DNA from: an uncultured Acidobacteriaceae bacterium
GTDB lineage: Bacteria; Acidobacteriota; Terriglobia; Terriglobales; Acidobacteriaceae
Direction: 5' to 3'
DNA length: 42,303 bases
Assembly: GCA_903842065.1 (NCBI GenBank)
Contig: CAIMKZ010000051.1
Coordinates: forward strand, 1 to 42,303
Shown: in pieces, positions 1 to 9,600 of the stretch
How positions within the stretch are numbered: the first letter of the stretch is position 1
Layout of the letters: each line of letters starts with the position of its first letter
The notes under the pieces: model-generated
Seen by the model: only the letters and a program-made list of their open reading frames with translations
What the model was told of the DNA's origin: nothing
Database searches by the model: none
Position numbers and translations under genes: made by a program

Positions 1-2
1 AC

Positions 3-98
3 TTCGCGCTGCCGCTGGTTGTTGCTGCCGTCGTGGTCGTGATCTTTATCAAGACCGACTTGCGGCATAAAGGGCTGGAGGAAGCTGTGGAGGCATAG
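3..98 (+). CDS. C-terminal end of a membrane protein (partial)
   Basis: The reading frame is open from the window edge to a TAG at 96-98 and gives 31 residues. It starts with a hydrophobic helix rich in Val, Ala and Ile (FALPLVVAAVVVVIFIK) and ends in a short charged tail (TDLRHKGLEEAVEA). This looks like the last transmembrane helix and cytoplasmic tail of a polytopic membrane protein such as an MFS transporter or a permease. The family cannot be determined from this fragment, and the start lies outside the window. Confidence 0.5.
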   Translation, partial: FALPLVVAAVVVVIFIKTDLRHKGLEEAVEA

Positions 99-552
99 CC
101 CTCTCGTTAGCCGGAGTCGCGGGCGCCGCGCCGGGGTTGCGCCTTCGCTTGCCTGGCGCAGGAGTGCAGTCGAACCGGCATCAGCGTTTGAACCTAACGT
201 TTATGGAGATATGTGCTCGCAGGGCTTGATAGAGTCGGTACTTGTGACGCAGCACACTGTCAATCCAGGGGACCGCTCCACGATACTCCACAACGTCGCA
301 GTGCAGCGGAATCTAGCTCGTGCAGAAAAGTACTGCGTTCAAGGGACTTTCACACTCCGCGACAATCAACGGTGATTCATTCCCTGGTTTGCCGTCGGTT
401 GTGGCTTCCGGCAGGACTGTTCAACGCACCACCAACGCTAAACAGTGATTCTGCAAGTATGAGTCCAGCTCTGGGGCTCCAGGCTCCGAGGTGATGGTTT
501 CAAAGCTCGTTCGATCTCTGTTTCGGCGAAGACTTACTTTGAGGTGAATCGT
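99..552. other. Intergenic region, no gene supported
   Basis: About 450 bases lie between the membrane-protein tail and the molybdenum hydroxylase operon. A 93-codon open frame (213-494, plus) has no ribosome binding site, an unlikely composition and no recognisable family. I see no clear terminator hairpin or sigma70 promoter, although the promoter of the downstream operon should be here. Confidence 0.4.
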
Positions 553-1041
553 ATGGCATTTGTGCTCAATATCAATCGGAAGGCCACAACGGTGGACGTA
601 CCGGGTGACATGCCGCTGCTTTGGGTGTTGCGCGACGTGCTGAACATGAAGGGCTCAAAGTATGGCTGCGGAGTCGGAATTTGCGGCTCGTGCACAGTGC
701 TGATGGACGGCCACCCGGTGCGCTCCTGCGTCACTCCGGTTTCAAAGGCGACAGGGAAGATCGTCACCATTGAAGGACTGGCCGAAGATGGCGAACTGCA
801 CCCGGTACAGCAGGCGTGGATCGACCTGGATGTCGCCCAGTGCGGGTATTGCCAGGGCGGGCAGATTCTGGGCGCGACGGCACTGCTTAAGGAGCATCCC
901 AAGCCAACCGATGCGCAGATTGACGAGGCGATGAACGGCCTTCTCTGCCGCTGTGGCGCGTACAAGCGCATCCGTGCGGCGATCCACCATGTGGCCGAGC
1001 CTCAAACCAGGACGGAAGGAGCTATCCATGCAGCTGAGTGA
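553..1041 (+). CDS. iorA: Isoquinoline 1-oxidoreductase-type [2Fe-2S] subunit (xanthine dehydrogenase family small subunit)
   Basis: This is the small iron-sulfur subunit of a molybdenum hydroxylase. It passes electrons from the Mo subunit encoded next door to an acceptor. The 162-residue protein has the usual two-domain layout. An N-terminal plant-type ferredoxin domain carries Cys39, Cys44, Cys47 and Cys59 (CGVGICGSC then RSC). A C-terminal helical [2Fe-2S] domain carries Cys97, Cys100, Cys132 and Cys134 (CGYC, CRC). No FAD subunit is encoded nearby, which is typical of the IorAB and aldehyde dehydrogenase type rather than xanthine dehydrogenase. I chose ATG 553 because GAGGTG sits 6-7 bases upstream; an in-frame GTG at 544 lacks such a site. 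The gene overlaps the next by 14 bases, indicating co-translation. The true substrate is unknown, so the symbol denotes the family only. Confidence 0.9.
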   Translation: MAFVLNINRKATTVDVPGDMPLLWVLRDVLNMKGSKYGCGVGICGSCTVLMDGHPVRSCVTPVSKATGKIVTIEGLAEDGELHPVQQAWIDLDVAQCGYCQGGQILGATALLKEHPKPTDAQIDEAMNGLLCRCGAYKRIRAAIHHVAEPQTRTEGAIHAAE

Positions 1042-3328
1042 GCAACTAGCACGTCATGAAGCCAAGATGCGGGCGCTGTATGCGGAGTTCGAGACGCTCG
1101 TGCGCCAGGTGGAGACCTTCGGACGCAGATCCTTCCTGAAGCTGGCAGGCATGACCGGTGGCGGCCTTGTCCTGGCCTTCAAGCTCGAGGCGCAGGCCTC
1201 CGGCGCGCAAGCCGATGGGGCCGGCACTCCGGATCTTAATGCGTTTGTTCGCATTGCGCCGGACGATACGGTAACGCTGTTTTCAAAGTGCCCGGAGATT
1301 GGGCAGGGGATCAAGACCGCGTTCGGGCTGATCATCGCCGAGGAACTGGATGCGGATTGGAAAAAGGTGAAGGTGGAGCAGGCACCGGTCAAGCCCAAGA
1401 TCTATGGCTACATGGGCGCCGGTGGTTCCACGTCAATTCCGCGCGGCTGGGACCAGTTGCGCCAGGCCGGGGCCGCGGCGCGCGCCATGCTGGTGGCGGC
1501 GGCTGCCAAACAATGGAACGTGCCGACGAGCGAATTGAGCGCCAGCGCGAGCGTGGTGACACACAAAGCCTCCGGACGCAAGGCGACTTATGGAGAGCTG
1601 GCGCAGGCCGCGGCTTCTTTGCCGGTGCCCGACGTGGCGACTCTGCCGCTGAAGAACCGCGCCGATTACAAGCTGATCGGCAAGCGCTATACCGGTGTCG
1701 ACAATAGGAAGATTGTTACCGGGCAGCCTCTGTTCGGTGTTGACGTCGAGTTGCCGGGGATGCTGATAGCCAATTTGGTGATGTGTCCGGCTCCCGGCGG
1801 CAAGGTGAAGAGCGCGAATCTTGACGAGATCAAGAAGATGCCGGGCGTGGTGGACGCATTTGTACTAGAAGGCACCGACGACCTGACGGAAGTGAAGCCG
1901 TGTGTGGCGATCGTTGCCAAATCGACCTGGGAGGCGTTCAAAGCCAAAGCGGCGCTGAAAATGGAGTGGGATGAGAGCAACGCCTCAAAGGACTCACTGA
2001 CTCAGCTTGCGGCGAAAGCAAAAGATCTCGCGCGTAAGTTGCCCGCTCCTGCGTCCAATATTGGCGATGTGGACAAAGCCTTTGCGAGCGCGGGAAAGGT
2101 TGTTGAGGCGGAGTACGACTACGCCATGGTGGCGCACCAGCATCTGGAGCCGCAGAACGCCACGGCATGGTGGCATGACGGCGTAATGGAGATCTGGTCT
2201 CCCTCGCAGGGCTCGGACCGTGGGCTGGCGGGTGTGGCCAAGATGCTCAAGCTGTCTGAAGACAAGATGATTGTCCATCAGACGCGCGCTGGCGGCGGCT
2301 TTGGCCGCAGGCTGATGAATGACTATATGTTCCAGGCCGCGGCGATCGCCATGAAGGTGAGTGCGCCGGTCAAGCTGCAATGGAAGCGCGAGGACGATTT
2401 TGCCCAGGACTTCTTCCGCGCCGGAGGCTTTCACTACTTGAAGGGCGCAGTCGGGACGGATGGAAAGCTGTCGGCGATCCAAACCCATTCCGTTGGGTTC
2501 TCCGCCGATGGCACCCATGCGGTGACGGGCAGCGGGCGCAGCAACAACAGCTTCCCAACCGACATGGCGCCCAACACGCGCCATGCAATTACCTTGTTGC
2601 CCCTGCTCACGCCCTGCGGGGCCTGGCGCGGGCCTACAGACAACGTGCAGTGGTTTGCGTCAGGAAGCTTCCTGCATGAACTCTCCGTGGCGGCGGGACG
2701 GGACCACGTGGAGTTCCTTCTGGAGTGGGTTAACAGGCCGCGGGCCGCAGGCCCCCAACAGGGGCAGGGAGCGGACGGCAGGCCGGCTCCAGCACCCGAT
2801 ACCAGCCGAATCTTCAATGCCGGCCGAGCCACGGGCGTGGTAAAGATGGCGGCGGAGAAGTCGGGCTGGGGCAAGAAGCTGCCGGCTGGCAGCGGGCTGG
2901 GTATCTCATTTGCCTTCGGGTACGGCGGCCACGTTGCCGAGGCGGTGGAATTGAGCGTGGACGCGAAGAAGCACATCACCATTCACAAAATTACGGCGGT
3001 GGCTGACATCGGCCCGATTATCAACATCGGCGGCGCAGATAACCAGCTTCAATGCGGCGTGCTCTTTGCGTTGTCGGCGGCCATGTTTGAGGGGATCGGT
3101 GTGGAGCAGGGCCGCGTTCAACAGACCAACTTCCATCAGTATCCGATTCTGCGGATGCGCAGCGCTCCACCGGTAGAGCCCTATTTCATCCAGTCGGACT
3201 TCCGGCCGGCGGGTTTGGGTGAACCAAGTGTGCTGCCGCTGGCTGCCGCCTTGGGCAATGCAATCTTTGCAGCCACAGGCACGCGGGTTCGAACCATGCC
3301 GTTTAGCCGCGCGGGATACTCAATCTAA
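1028..3328 (+). CDS. iorB: Isoquinoline 1-oxidoreductase-type molybdopterin-binding subunit, Tat-exported
   Basis: This is the large catalytic subunit of the molybdenum hydroxylase (xanthine dehydrogenase family, 766 residues). The N-terminus has a twin-arginine motif (RRSFLK, residues 33-38) followed by a hydrophobic stretch, so the folded, cofactor-loaded enzyme is probably exported with its Fe-S partner. Family landmarks are the glycine-rich Mo-cofactor loop GGGFGRRL in the middle and the GLGEPS motif near the end, in which Glu732 matches the catalytic glutamate. Start ATG 1028 is preceded by GGAAGGAG at about 6 bases; an upstream in-frame ATG at 953 lies deep inside the small subunit gene and is less likely. 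Such enzymes hydroxylate N-heterocycles or oxidise aldehydes; the real substrate cannot be read from sequence. A cytochrome or quinone is the likely electron acceptor (inference). Confidence 0.9.
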   Translation: MQLSEQLARHEAKMRALYAEFETLVRQVETFGRRSFLKLAGMTGGGLVLAFKLEAQASGAQADGAGTPDLNAFVRIAPDDTVTLFSKCPEIGQGIKTAFGLIIAEELDADWKKVKVEQAPVKPKIYGYMGAGGSTSIPRGWDQLRQAGAAARAMLVAAAAKQWNVPTSELSASASVVTHKASGRKATYGELAQAAASLPVPDVATLPLKNRADYKLIGKRYTGVDNRKIVTGQPLFGVDVELPGMLIANLVMCPAPGGKVKSANLDEIKKMPGVVDAFVLEGTDDLTEVKPCVAIVAKSTWEAFKAKAALKMEWDESNASKDSLTQLAAKAKDLARKLPAPASNIGDVDKAFASAGKVVEAEYDYAMVAHQHLEPQNATAWWHDGVMEIWSPSQGSDRGLAGVAKMLKLSEDKMIVHQTRAGGGFGRRLMNDYMFQAAAIAMKVSAPVKLQWKREDDFAQDFFRAGGFHYLKGAVGTDGKLSAIQTHSVGFSADGTHAVTGSGRSNNSFPTDMAPNTRHAITLLPLLTPCGAWRGPTDNVQWFASGSFLHELSVAAGRDHVEFLLEWVNRPRAAGPQQGQGADGRPAPAPDTSRIFNAGRATGVVKMAAEKSGWGKKLPAGSGLGISFAFGYGGHVAEAVELSVDAKKHITIHKITAVADIGPIINIGGADNQLQCGVLFALSAAMFEGIGVEQGRVQQTNFHQYPILRMRSAPPVEPYFIQSDFRPAGLGEPSVLPLAAALGNAIFAATGTRVRTMPFSRAGYSI

Positions 3329-4025
3329 AGAGTTCCCGCGCTTTGCCATTTCCTGTTCACCGGTTGGAGAGACGCGCGTCCGATCCGGGCAGCGTATTGC
3401 ACAATGTTGGAAGGCAGAACGAAGCGGCGAGGTGTTCCTGCTCTCGACCATGGCTGCCTTGTGGCTTGTCGTATAGATGACCCGGTGCGGGAATGATCAT
3501 GTCTGCGCACGGAGAGCGAACAGGAATCCGCAGCCACAACAGCAAAGATCATTCGAGTCGATTTCTGGCAAACTGTAGGTTGACGTATAAAATGCAAGAC
3601 GATTGCTTCTAGAATCAATGACTTGCATGTCATCTTCCCGTATCGGCTTCAGCTGAGGGTTTACTGCTACCAGACCCTGGGCGGATTTCGGGGATGCATC
3701 CTCATAATTCCGTGCAACCCGTTCTTCGTGAGTCACTTGGCTGTTACCGACAACCGAAGACCCCGCGCAGGCTGATCAGCGGAGCCTTGGCGACTTCAGG
3801 TACTCGTTCTGACTGCCAGCGCAGGGTTATGGTGCTCTCCGGTCTGAGTCTCTAGACCCATGCAACGCATTTTCCTGCGCATTGGAATGCCCAGAACTTC
3901 ACCTGGCGGCAGTCAGTCAAATACACTTATACAATGAATCCTTATATGAAGATAGTTCATCTCATTATTAACTGACCTCCGTCGCATGCGCCGAGTCAGA
4001 AATTCTCCCGTAAAGGAATTCACAC
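3329..4025. other. Intergenic region with AT-rich putative control segment
   Basis: Roughly 700 bases without a convincing gene. A 79-codon minus-strand frame (3497-3736) starts with GTG, has no ribosome binding site and matches nothing I recognise. The last part (about 3920-3985) is much more AT-rich than its surroundings and contains ATGAA at 3934 and TTCAT at 3956, an imperfect inverted repeat around ATAT. It is the likely promoter region of the doxX-marR-pirin operon and may hold the operator of its MarR regulator, but no clean palindrome or -35/-10 pair can be assigned. Confidence 0.35.
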
Positions 4026-4487
4026 ATGATTCGGAAGATCCTCGCTACCGACAACAACTCCGCCACGGTCCTGCTTCGCCTCGCACTCGGAGTCGCATTC
4101 TTCGCGCACGGCGCGCAACTGCTCCTCGGCTGGTTCTGAGGCTACGGATTCACTGGCAGCATGCAGTTCTTCACCGGCATGTTGCACATTCCCGCCCCGT
4201 TGGCCTTTCTTGCCATCGTTACCGAGTTCTTCGGCGGACTGGCCCTGATTGCCGGCTTCTTCACCCGCCTCGCGGCCATCGGCATCGCCGTCGATATGCT
4301 CGTCGCCGTCGTTATGGTGCACCTGCAATTCGGATTCTTCATGAACTGGTTTGGCGCGCAAAAGGGTGAGGGCTATGAGTACCATCTCCTTGCCATCGCC
4401 ATTGCAGTGTTTCTAGCCACAAAGGGCTCAGGCGCATTCTCGCTCGATGGCATCGTGACCGCCGCCAAGACCAACAAGTCTGCATAA
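4026..4487 (+). pseudogene. DoxX family membrane protein interrupted by an in-frame TGA
   Basis: The frame from ATG 4026 (AAGGA 8 bases upstream) encodes a typical small DoxX/YphA-type membrane protein of 153 codons, but codon 38 is TGA (4137-4139). The protein reads HGAQLLLGWF, stop, GYGFTGSMQFFTG. Family members usually have glycine at the stop position, so one GGA to TGA change explains it. The rest of the frame is intact to TAA 4485-4487 with four expected hydrophobic segments, so the change looks recent, or it is a sequencing error. An internal ATG at 4161 could give a 108-residue product but lacks a good ribosome site. DoxX proteins are linked to redox or sulfur-stress membrane functions, and neighbourhoods with marR and pirin are common. 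Readthrough or recoding has no supporting signal that I can see. Confidence 0.75.
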
Positions 4488-4506
4488 CCCAATGGAGCGA
4501 CCAAAC

Positions 4507-4986
4507 ATGGATAACGGATCCGAGTTCACTTCACCGCGGCTCTGGATAGTTCTTGCCAAGTGCCATCGCGCACTGCGGCAGGTTGTCGAATGCAGCATCG
4601 GCGGCACCGGAATGGTGTTGAGCGACTTCATGGTGCTCGAAACGCTGTTGCACAAGGGGCCGCAGAGCATCTCAGAGATTCAGAGCAGGGTTCTGCTGGC
4701 GACGGGATCCATGACGGCCGCCGTTGACCGAGTCGAACGAAAGGGCCTGGTGGTGCGCACAACCACCCCGAACGACCGCCGGGCCAAAGTTCTTGCGCTC
4801 ACAGAATCCGGGCGCAACCTGATCGAGGCGGCGTATGTGCAACACGCTGCCGACCTCGCGGATGTCATGTCGGTTCTCTCAGCCGAGGAAAAGGACACGT
4901 TTCATCGGCTGGCAAGAAAACTGGGTTTAGCGGCAGCGGAGAGAAAAGCCGCTAAAGGAATCCGCGACAGCAGGAAAGGAGATTGA
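4507..4986 (+). CDS. MarR family transcriptional regulator
   Basis: A 159-residue winged-helix regulator. The central region has the MarR DNA-binding layout: a helix-turn-helix (ISEIQSRVLLATGSMTAAVD) followed by the wing (VERKGLVVRTTTPNDRRAKV) and the ALTESGR segment that starts the dimerisation helix. I chose ATG 4507 because GGAG lies 9 bases upstream; an in-frame ATG at 4492 has no ribosome site and would add five residues. It starts 19 bases after doxX and ends 1 base before the pirin gene, so the three are surely one transcript. By analogy with similar operons it probably represses its own operon until it senses an oxidant, quinone or aromatic compound. The ligand is not visible in the sequence. 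Confidence 0.85.
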   Translation: MDNGSEFTSPRLWIVLAKCHRALRQVVECSIGGTGMVLSDFMVLETLLHKGPQSISEIQSRVLLATGSMTAAVDRVERKGLVVRTTTPNDRRAKVLALTESGRNLIEAAYVQHAADLADVMSVLSAEEKDTFHRLARKLGLAAAERKAAKGIRDSRKGD

Positions 4987-4987
4987 A

Positions 4988-5692
4988 ATGATTACCCTGC
5001 GCAAAAGTGAAGAACGCGGCCATGCCGACCATGGATGGCTTGACACGTACCACACATTTTCGTTCGCGAACTACTACGATCCGAAACATATGGGCTTCCG
5101 CTCGCTGCGCGTCATCAACGATGACCGCGTCACGCCGGGGCAGGGCTTCGGCACGCATCCCCATCGCGACATGGAGATCGTCACCTACGTCGTTACGGGC
5201 AAGCTGGCGCACAAAGACAGTATGGGCCATGTAGAAGTTCTTGGTACCAACGAAATCCAGAAGATGTCCGCAGGCACCGGCATCCGGCACAGCGAATACA
5301 ACGCGTCGGACTCCGAGCTGGTTCATTTGCTTCAGATCTGGATACTGCCCCGGACAACCGGTACCAAGCCGAACTATGAGCAGCGGAGTTACTCCCCAGA
5401 AGAGAAACAAAACTGCTTCAAGCTGCTGGCTGCTCCGGAACGAGCGCCGGGGGCCGTGCAGATCGACCAGGATGTGTTTATCTACGCCGCCGAGGTGACT
5501 CGCGGCGTATCCCTGACGCACACGTTGCAAGCGGGGCGAGCGGCATGGGTACAGATCGTCGGTGGAGAGATCACACTCAACGGTCGGCTTCTCCGCACCG
5601 GCGATGGGGCAGCGGTAGAGGAAGAAGCATTGCTTGAGCTGGTCGGAGCAGGGCAGGAGAAAACAGAACTCCTCCTCTTCGATCTAGCCTGA
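4988..5692 (+). CDS. Pirin family protein (YhhW-like bicupin, possible quercetinase)
   Basis: A 234-residue bicupin close in length to E. coli YhhW (about 231). The N-terminal cupin has the metal ligands in the expected places: His57, His59 (THPHRDME), His101 and Glu103 (GIRHSEYN). The opening segment (FHTFSFANYYDP, MGFRSLRVINDD) is characteristic of pirins. Some members cleave quercetin with dioxygen; others act as redox-sensing regulators, and which applies here is unknown. ATG 4988 follows an AAAGGAG ribosome site, and the gene starts right after marR. The combination doxX-marR-pirin suggests response to electrophiles or oxidants. It faces a convergent minus-strand operon across a strong hairpin. 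Confidence 0.9.
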   Translation: MITLRKSEERGHADHGWLDTYHTFSFANYYDPKHMGFRSLRVINDDRVTPGQGFGTHPHRDMEIVTYVVTGKLAHKDSMGHVEVLGTNEIQKMSAGTGIRHSEYNASDSELVHLLQIWILPRTTGTKPNYEQRSYSPEEKQNCFKLLAAPERAPGAVQIDQDVFIYAAEVTRGVSLTHTLQAGRAAWVQIVGGEITLNGRLLRTGDGAAVEEEALLELVGAGQEKTELLLFDLA

Positions 5693-5783
5693 GTGCGAGG
5701 CTGACTGCGGCGCTTCGGCTTGAATCTTCAGGATCTATTTTTTCAGACTTGTGTACGCGGTCAAGACACTCGCCAAAGACTGT

Positions 5784-5830
5784 GAAGAAGCAGCCGCAAC
5801 TTTGCCGGCGCAAAGTGCGGCTGCTTCTTC
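5784..5830. terminator. Strong hairpin between convergent operons
   Basis: A 14-base arm GAAGAAGCAGCCGC (5784-5797) has its exact reverse complement at 5817-5830, and the stem continues inward with ACTTT/AAAGT after a one-base bulge. That gives about 19 pairs with an 8-base loop. It lies between the 3' ends of the pirin gene (plus) and the beta-barrel gene (minus). There is no long U-tract on either side, so it may act as a bidirectional terminator or as an RNA 3'-end stabiliser. The rest of the 5693-6017 gap shows no gene. Confidence 0.65.
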
Positions 5831-6017
5831 CTCCCAACTCCAGATATCTCGACGTCCCCTACTGCGTGTCCGCCATATCGCGCATGTCCTGCGCAACAGA
5901 ATCGTTGCTGGACTTCACCTCTGCAAGTTCACCAGGAGTCTTGTCAGCCCGCGGCCATGCAAGCCCGAGCTGTGAAGACACAGCCCTTCCGTGCTGGTCA
6001 AAGCGCGCAGTTCGAAG

Positions 6018-6662
6018 TTATGGCGTCTGTTTGGGGACGCCGAGCCTATATACAACGCCTGCCGATAAACGCAGGTCGCCCTGAAAGTCGTTGCTTGCGT
6101 TGGGCAGTTTGGTTAGAAAGTAGTTGGCATCGATCACGCGCAGATCGATGGACTTGGTGATGGGGTAGTTATAGCCGCCACCGGCCTGAAGAGAGAAGCT
6201 GTTGGCGCTGGCGACGGCCGCTGTGGGAGCGGGAAAGACGCTGTTGAAGGCATGGACGTAGCCGATCAGGACTTCGCTGAAGAGATTGGCGCCGCGACTC
6301 TTCGATTTGTCCTTCCATAGCGTGTAACGCGGTCCGACAGCCATGGTGAACTGGCTCAGATTAACGCCGGGCTTAATATCCGAAGCCGCTTCTCCGCTGA
6401 TGTCGAAGGCCACGCCGATGTTTTTGGCCCTGGGGCCCAGCCAATAGACGCCATCAATTGACGCGCCCTTGAGACCAAAGGCAGAACCGCTCATTTTGCT
6501 GATCTTGGCCACTTTGTAGGTGTAAGTCAGGCCAAGTTCAATGTTTTCGGCCTTCGGCGCCTTAACACTGACGCCGCCACCGGTTGCCTGGCCGGCGCTG
6601 GACAACGCGCCAAGCCCGAAGAGGATTGCCAACATCGCACTGAAACGTAAAGTATTCTTCAT
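6018..6662 (-). CDS. Small outer-membrane beta-barrel protein
   Basis: A 214-residue protein with an N-terminal signal peptide (MKNTLRFSAMLAILFGLGAL, cleavage near SSAGQA). Alternating hydrophobic/polar strands follow (for example NIGVAFDISGEAAS, FTMAVGPRYTLW, SLQAGGGYNYPI, LRLSAGVVYRLG). The last strand ends close to the C-terminus, as in OmpA/OmpX-like outer-membrane porin-fold proteins, and the size would suit an 8- to 10-stranded barrel. The start has a GGGAGAAGAG ribosome site. It begins 15 bases after the stop codon of the giant repeat protein, so both are very likely made from one mRNA. It may anchor or help display that protein, but this is inference. Confidence 0.75.
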   Translation of the reverse strand: MKNTLRFSAMLAILFGLGALSSAGQATGGGVSVKAPKAENIELGLTYTYKVAKISKMSGSAFGLKGASIDGVYWLGPRAKNIGVAFDISGEAASDIKPGVNLSQFTMAVGPRYTLWKDKSKSRGANLFSEVLIGYVHAFNSVFPAPTAAVASANSFSLQAGGGYNYPITKSIDLRVIDANYFLTKLPNASNDFQGDLRLSAGVVYRLGVPKQTP

Positions 6663-6677
6663 TGTCTCTTCTCCCTG

Positions 6678-9600
6678 TTACTCGACGGTCAGCGTGACGC
6701 TGGTGGAATGAACAAGTACGCCCGAGGTTCCCGTAACCGTAACGGTATAGGTCTTGGGCGCCTGGCCGAAGTACCCCGAGGCCAAGCTGCAGCCACTGAG
6801 GCCCGCGAGTGCTGCAAGGCCTGCAATGAACAGCAACAACACCGTCAGAGTGCGGCCAAGTAAGCGAGAGGCGCGACGGAGCTTTCTGCCGAAGGGCAGC
6901 AGTAATAACGCCAAAGCCAGCAAGGGCAGCTTCGACGCGGGTTTATTCTGGGCCAGTTCCGTTGTCGCTCCTGCTTGTCCAGCCACGGGGGGCACATGCA
7001 TCGCCGACACTTGCGGCAGTTGCACCGTAAGCGTTACCTGCGTAGCGCCCGAACCGGCAGGCAAAGTAGCCGGCGAGAAGCTGTAGGTTGCGCCCGTGGG
7101 CAGGCCGCTCGCCGACAAGGTGACGACGGCCGGGAATGTAGCTGAGCCGACCGGGCTGAGAGTGAACGTGTAGACAGCAGTCCCGCCGGGCAGAGCCGTC
7201 ACCGAGGTGACGCCCGTTGCGCCGCCGCTGCCGGAGATTGAAATGCTCAGGTTGAAGTCCTGAACCTGCTCCGAAAGCGCGCTGCTGGTTGCTGCCGTAA
7301 AGTTTGCATCGCCCGAGTAAACAGCGGTGATCGAGTGCGTGCCTACGGCGAGCGTCGAGATGGCAAGCGACGCCACACCGCTCGCGTTCAGCGTGCCGGT
7401 GCCTATTGACGTTGCTCCGTCAAGGAAGGTCACCGAACCGGTCGGAGTGCTTACAGCGGAACTGATGGTTGCGGTCAGGGTAATGGAGTTCTGCACCAGG
7501 ACCGGGTTGGAGTTAGAGGTCAACGAATCGCCCGGCGTGGCCTTGCTGACCACCAGGGCTACGCTTGCAGTGGCTGTCTTGTAGGTTTGCAAGTCGGTGG
7601 GAGTAAAGAGCACAGACAGCGTGTAGGCTCCGGCCGCAAGCACAGTCGAGTTGCTAACCGCGACGGCAGCGCCGCCTGCTGGAGTGGCCGTGTAAGCATA
7701 GCTGCCGGCGACGCTGGCCTGGACATTCAACGCAGCGGCGTTAAGCCGGCCATTGAGCGTGGTTCCGTAGACGATCGGCGATGGCTGGGTCCAACTGATC
7801 GTCGGCTGGATACGGTCAACCTGCAAGCCTACATCGATCGGGCTGGCAGCCTGGTAGTTGGAATCGCCGCCGTAGCTGAGTGCGACACGGTAGGTGCCCG
7901 GAGCGAGAGTAGCGGCAACCGGCACGGTGATGGCTCCGTTGGCGATGGTCAGCAGATCGCTTGAGATCAGCGTGGCGCCAAGGTAGATGCTGTAGGCGAT
8001 GCTGCCCGACGGCGGAGTAATGCCCGCTCCGCTGTACTGGCCGGCGATAGATACCGGGACCGCGCCCGCAGTTTGATAGAGAACAAATACGGGCTGCGTG
8101 GCCGGACCGGCAAGTGTGGAGCTGGCCTTGTTGACCGTGTAGACGGCGAGCGATGAAGCAGCCGTGTGGTAATTCGAGTCGCCACTGTAGACAGCCGAGA
8201 AGCTATGCGCGCCCGCCGCGTAGTACTGCGCTGCGAGAGTACCGGCGCCGGCGCTCAGCGTCACCGCCGAACCCAGCTGGGAGGACGAATCGCTGAAGGT
8301 CGCGCTGCCCGTGGGCGTGCCTGCGCTGTAGCTGACCGTTGCTTTGAGCGAGGTCGGCGCCTGCCCGTAAGTAATAGGCGAAGCGGGAGACGGCACGACG
8401 GTAATGGTGGGCTGGGCCATCGTGTTGGTCAGGTTGAAGTTGACGTTGGAATTACCCGGCGCTTGCGGAGTTGCCACAGCCCTGCCCATAGCGACATCCG
8501 GGTTGTTTCTTGGGTAGGTGGCTACAACCGAGTAATTGCCTGTCGTGGTGTTGGCAGTGGCGGTGACTGAAGCCGTGCCGTCGCTGGCCGTAACCACGGT
8601 CCCGCTGGAGGAGAGTGTGGCGCTGGCGCCGCTGGCAGGCGCGGCGAAGCTAACCGTTACGCCGCTTTCCACGTTGCCCCACGAGTCGGTAACTCGGACG
8701 CCGAGAGGATTCGTGAAACCCGCTCCGATCACCGCACTCTGCCCACTGCCGCCGGTCGCCGAGATAAGGGCCGGAGTTCCGACGGAGACCGCAATATTCC
8801 CGCTGGTCTGCGAGATGCTTGACGATTGATCGGTGACCGTTATCGTCTGGTTGCCCACGCTGTGCAGGTAGACGCCGTTGGTAAAGGTGTGTGCGCCATG
8901 ATCGGCATTCGTGAAGGTGTACGTCGCCGGGCTGAAGCCGAAGTTAGCCTTCGCGTCGCTGGTGGTGAACGTAACGGCGCCGGTGTAGTTGGTGGAGACG
9001 CTGGCTCCGTTCATGGCCGTTATTGTGAAACCGGCGACATAACCTGCCTGTACGGTGGAGGGATAGGCCGTAATGGTGAAAGCGGTGATAGGGACATAGA
9101 CCGAGCCGCTCAGCGGGACAGTCTGCGTTGCGCCGGCAACGTTGAGGCTGTTGTCGGTCAGGATCAACGAACCGCTCACCGCGCCGCTTGCCGGGCTTAC
9201 CGGAGCGAAGGTGACAGGCAGAGCGCAGGTCGCATTTGCCGGAAGCGGTCCGGTCGAGAGTGCGCCGGCGACCACCAGCGGACAATCCGCGTCGAGGTCG
9301 CTGCTATCGAGCGTGTAGTAGGTTGAGATGCTCGGGTTTTTGCCGGTGTTTGGAATGGCGAAGTTCAGGGTTGCGTTGCCGCTGTTGGCCACGGTCACGG
9401 TCTGTGGTGCGCTGGTTGCGCCCACAAGCGTTGCGGGGTAGCTCAGAGAAGGTGGATCGCTCTGGTCGAGTTCCTGCACCATACCGCCGGAATAATTCGA
9501 TACGAAGATATCGCCGGCCGGATCCAGCATCACGTGTGCGGGAGATGAAATCCCGCTGCTTACAGTGACCACTGTCGAGTTGGCGTTGACAATTCCGCTG

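Noticed and set aside
213..494. 93-residue open frame in the first gap
   Set aside because: No ribosome site, no family, composition like random GC-rich DNA.
3497..3736. 79-residue minus-strand frame with a Cys-rich end
   Set aside because: GTG start without ribosome site, no neighbours on that strand, no recognisable domain.
4137..4139. Selenocysteine at the doxX TGA
   Set aside because: Homologues have Gly rather than Cys there, and I see no selenocysteine stem-loop signal.
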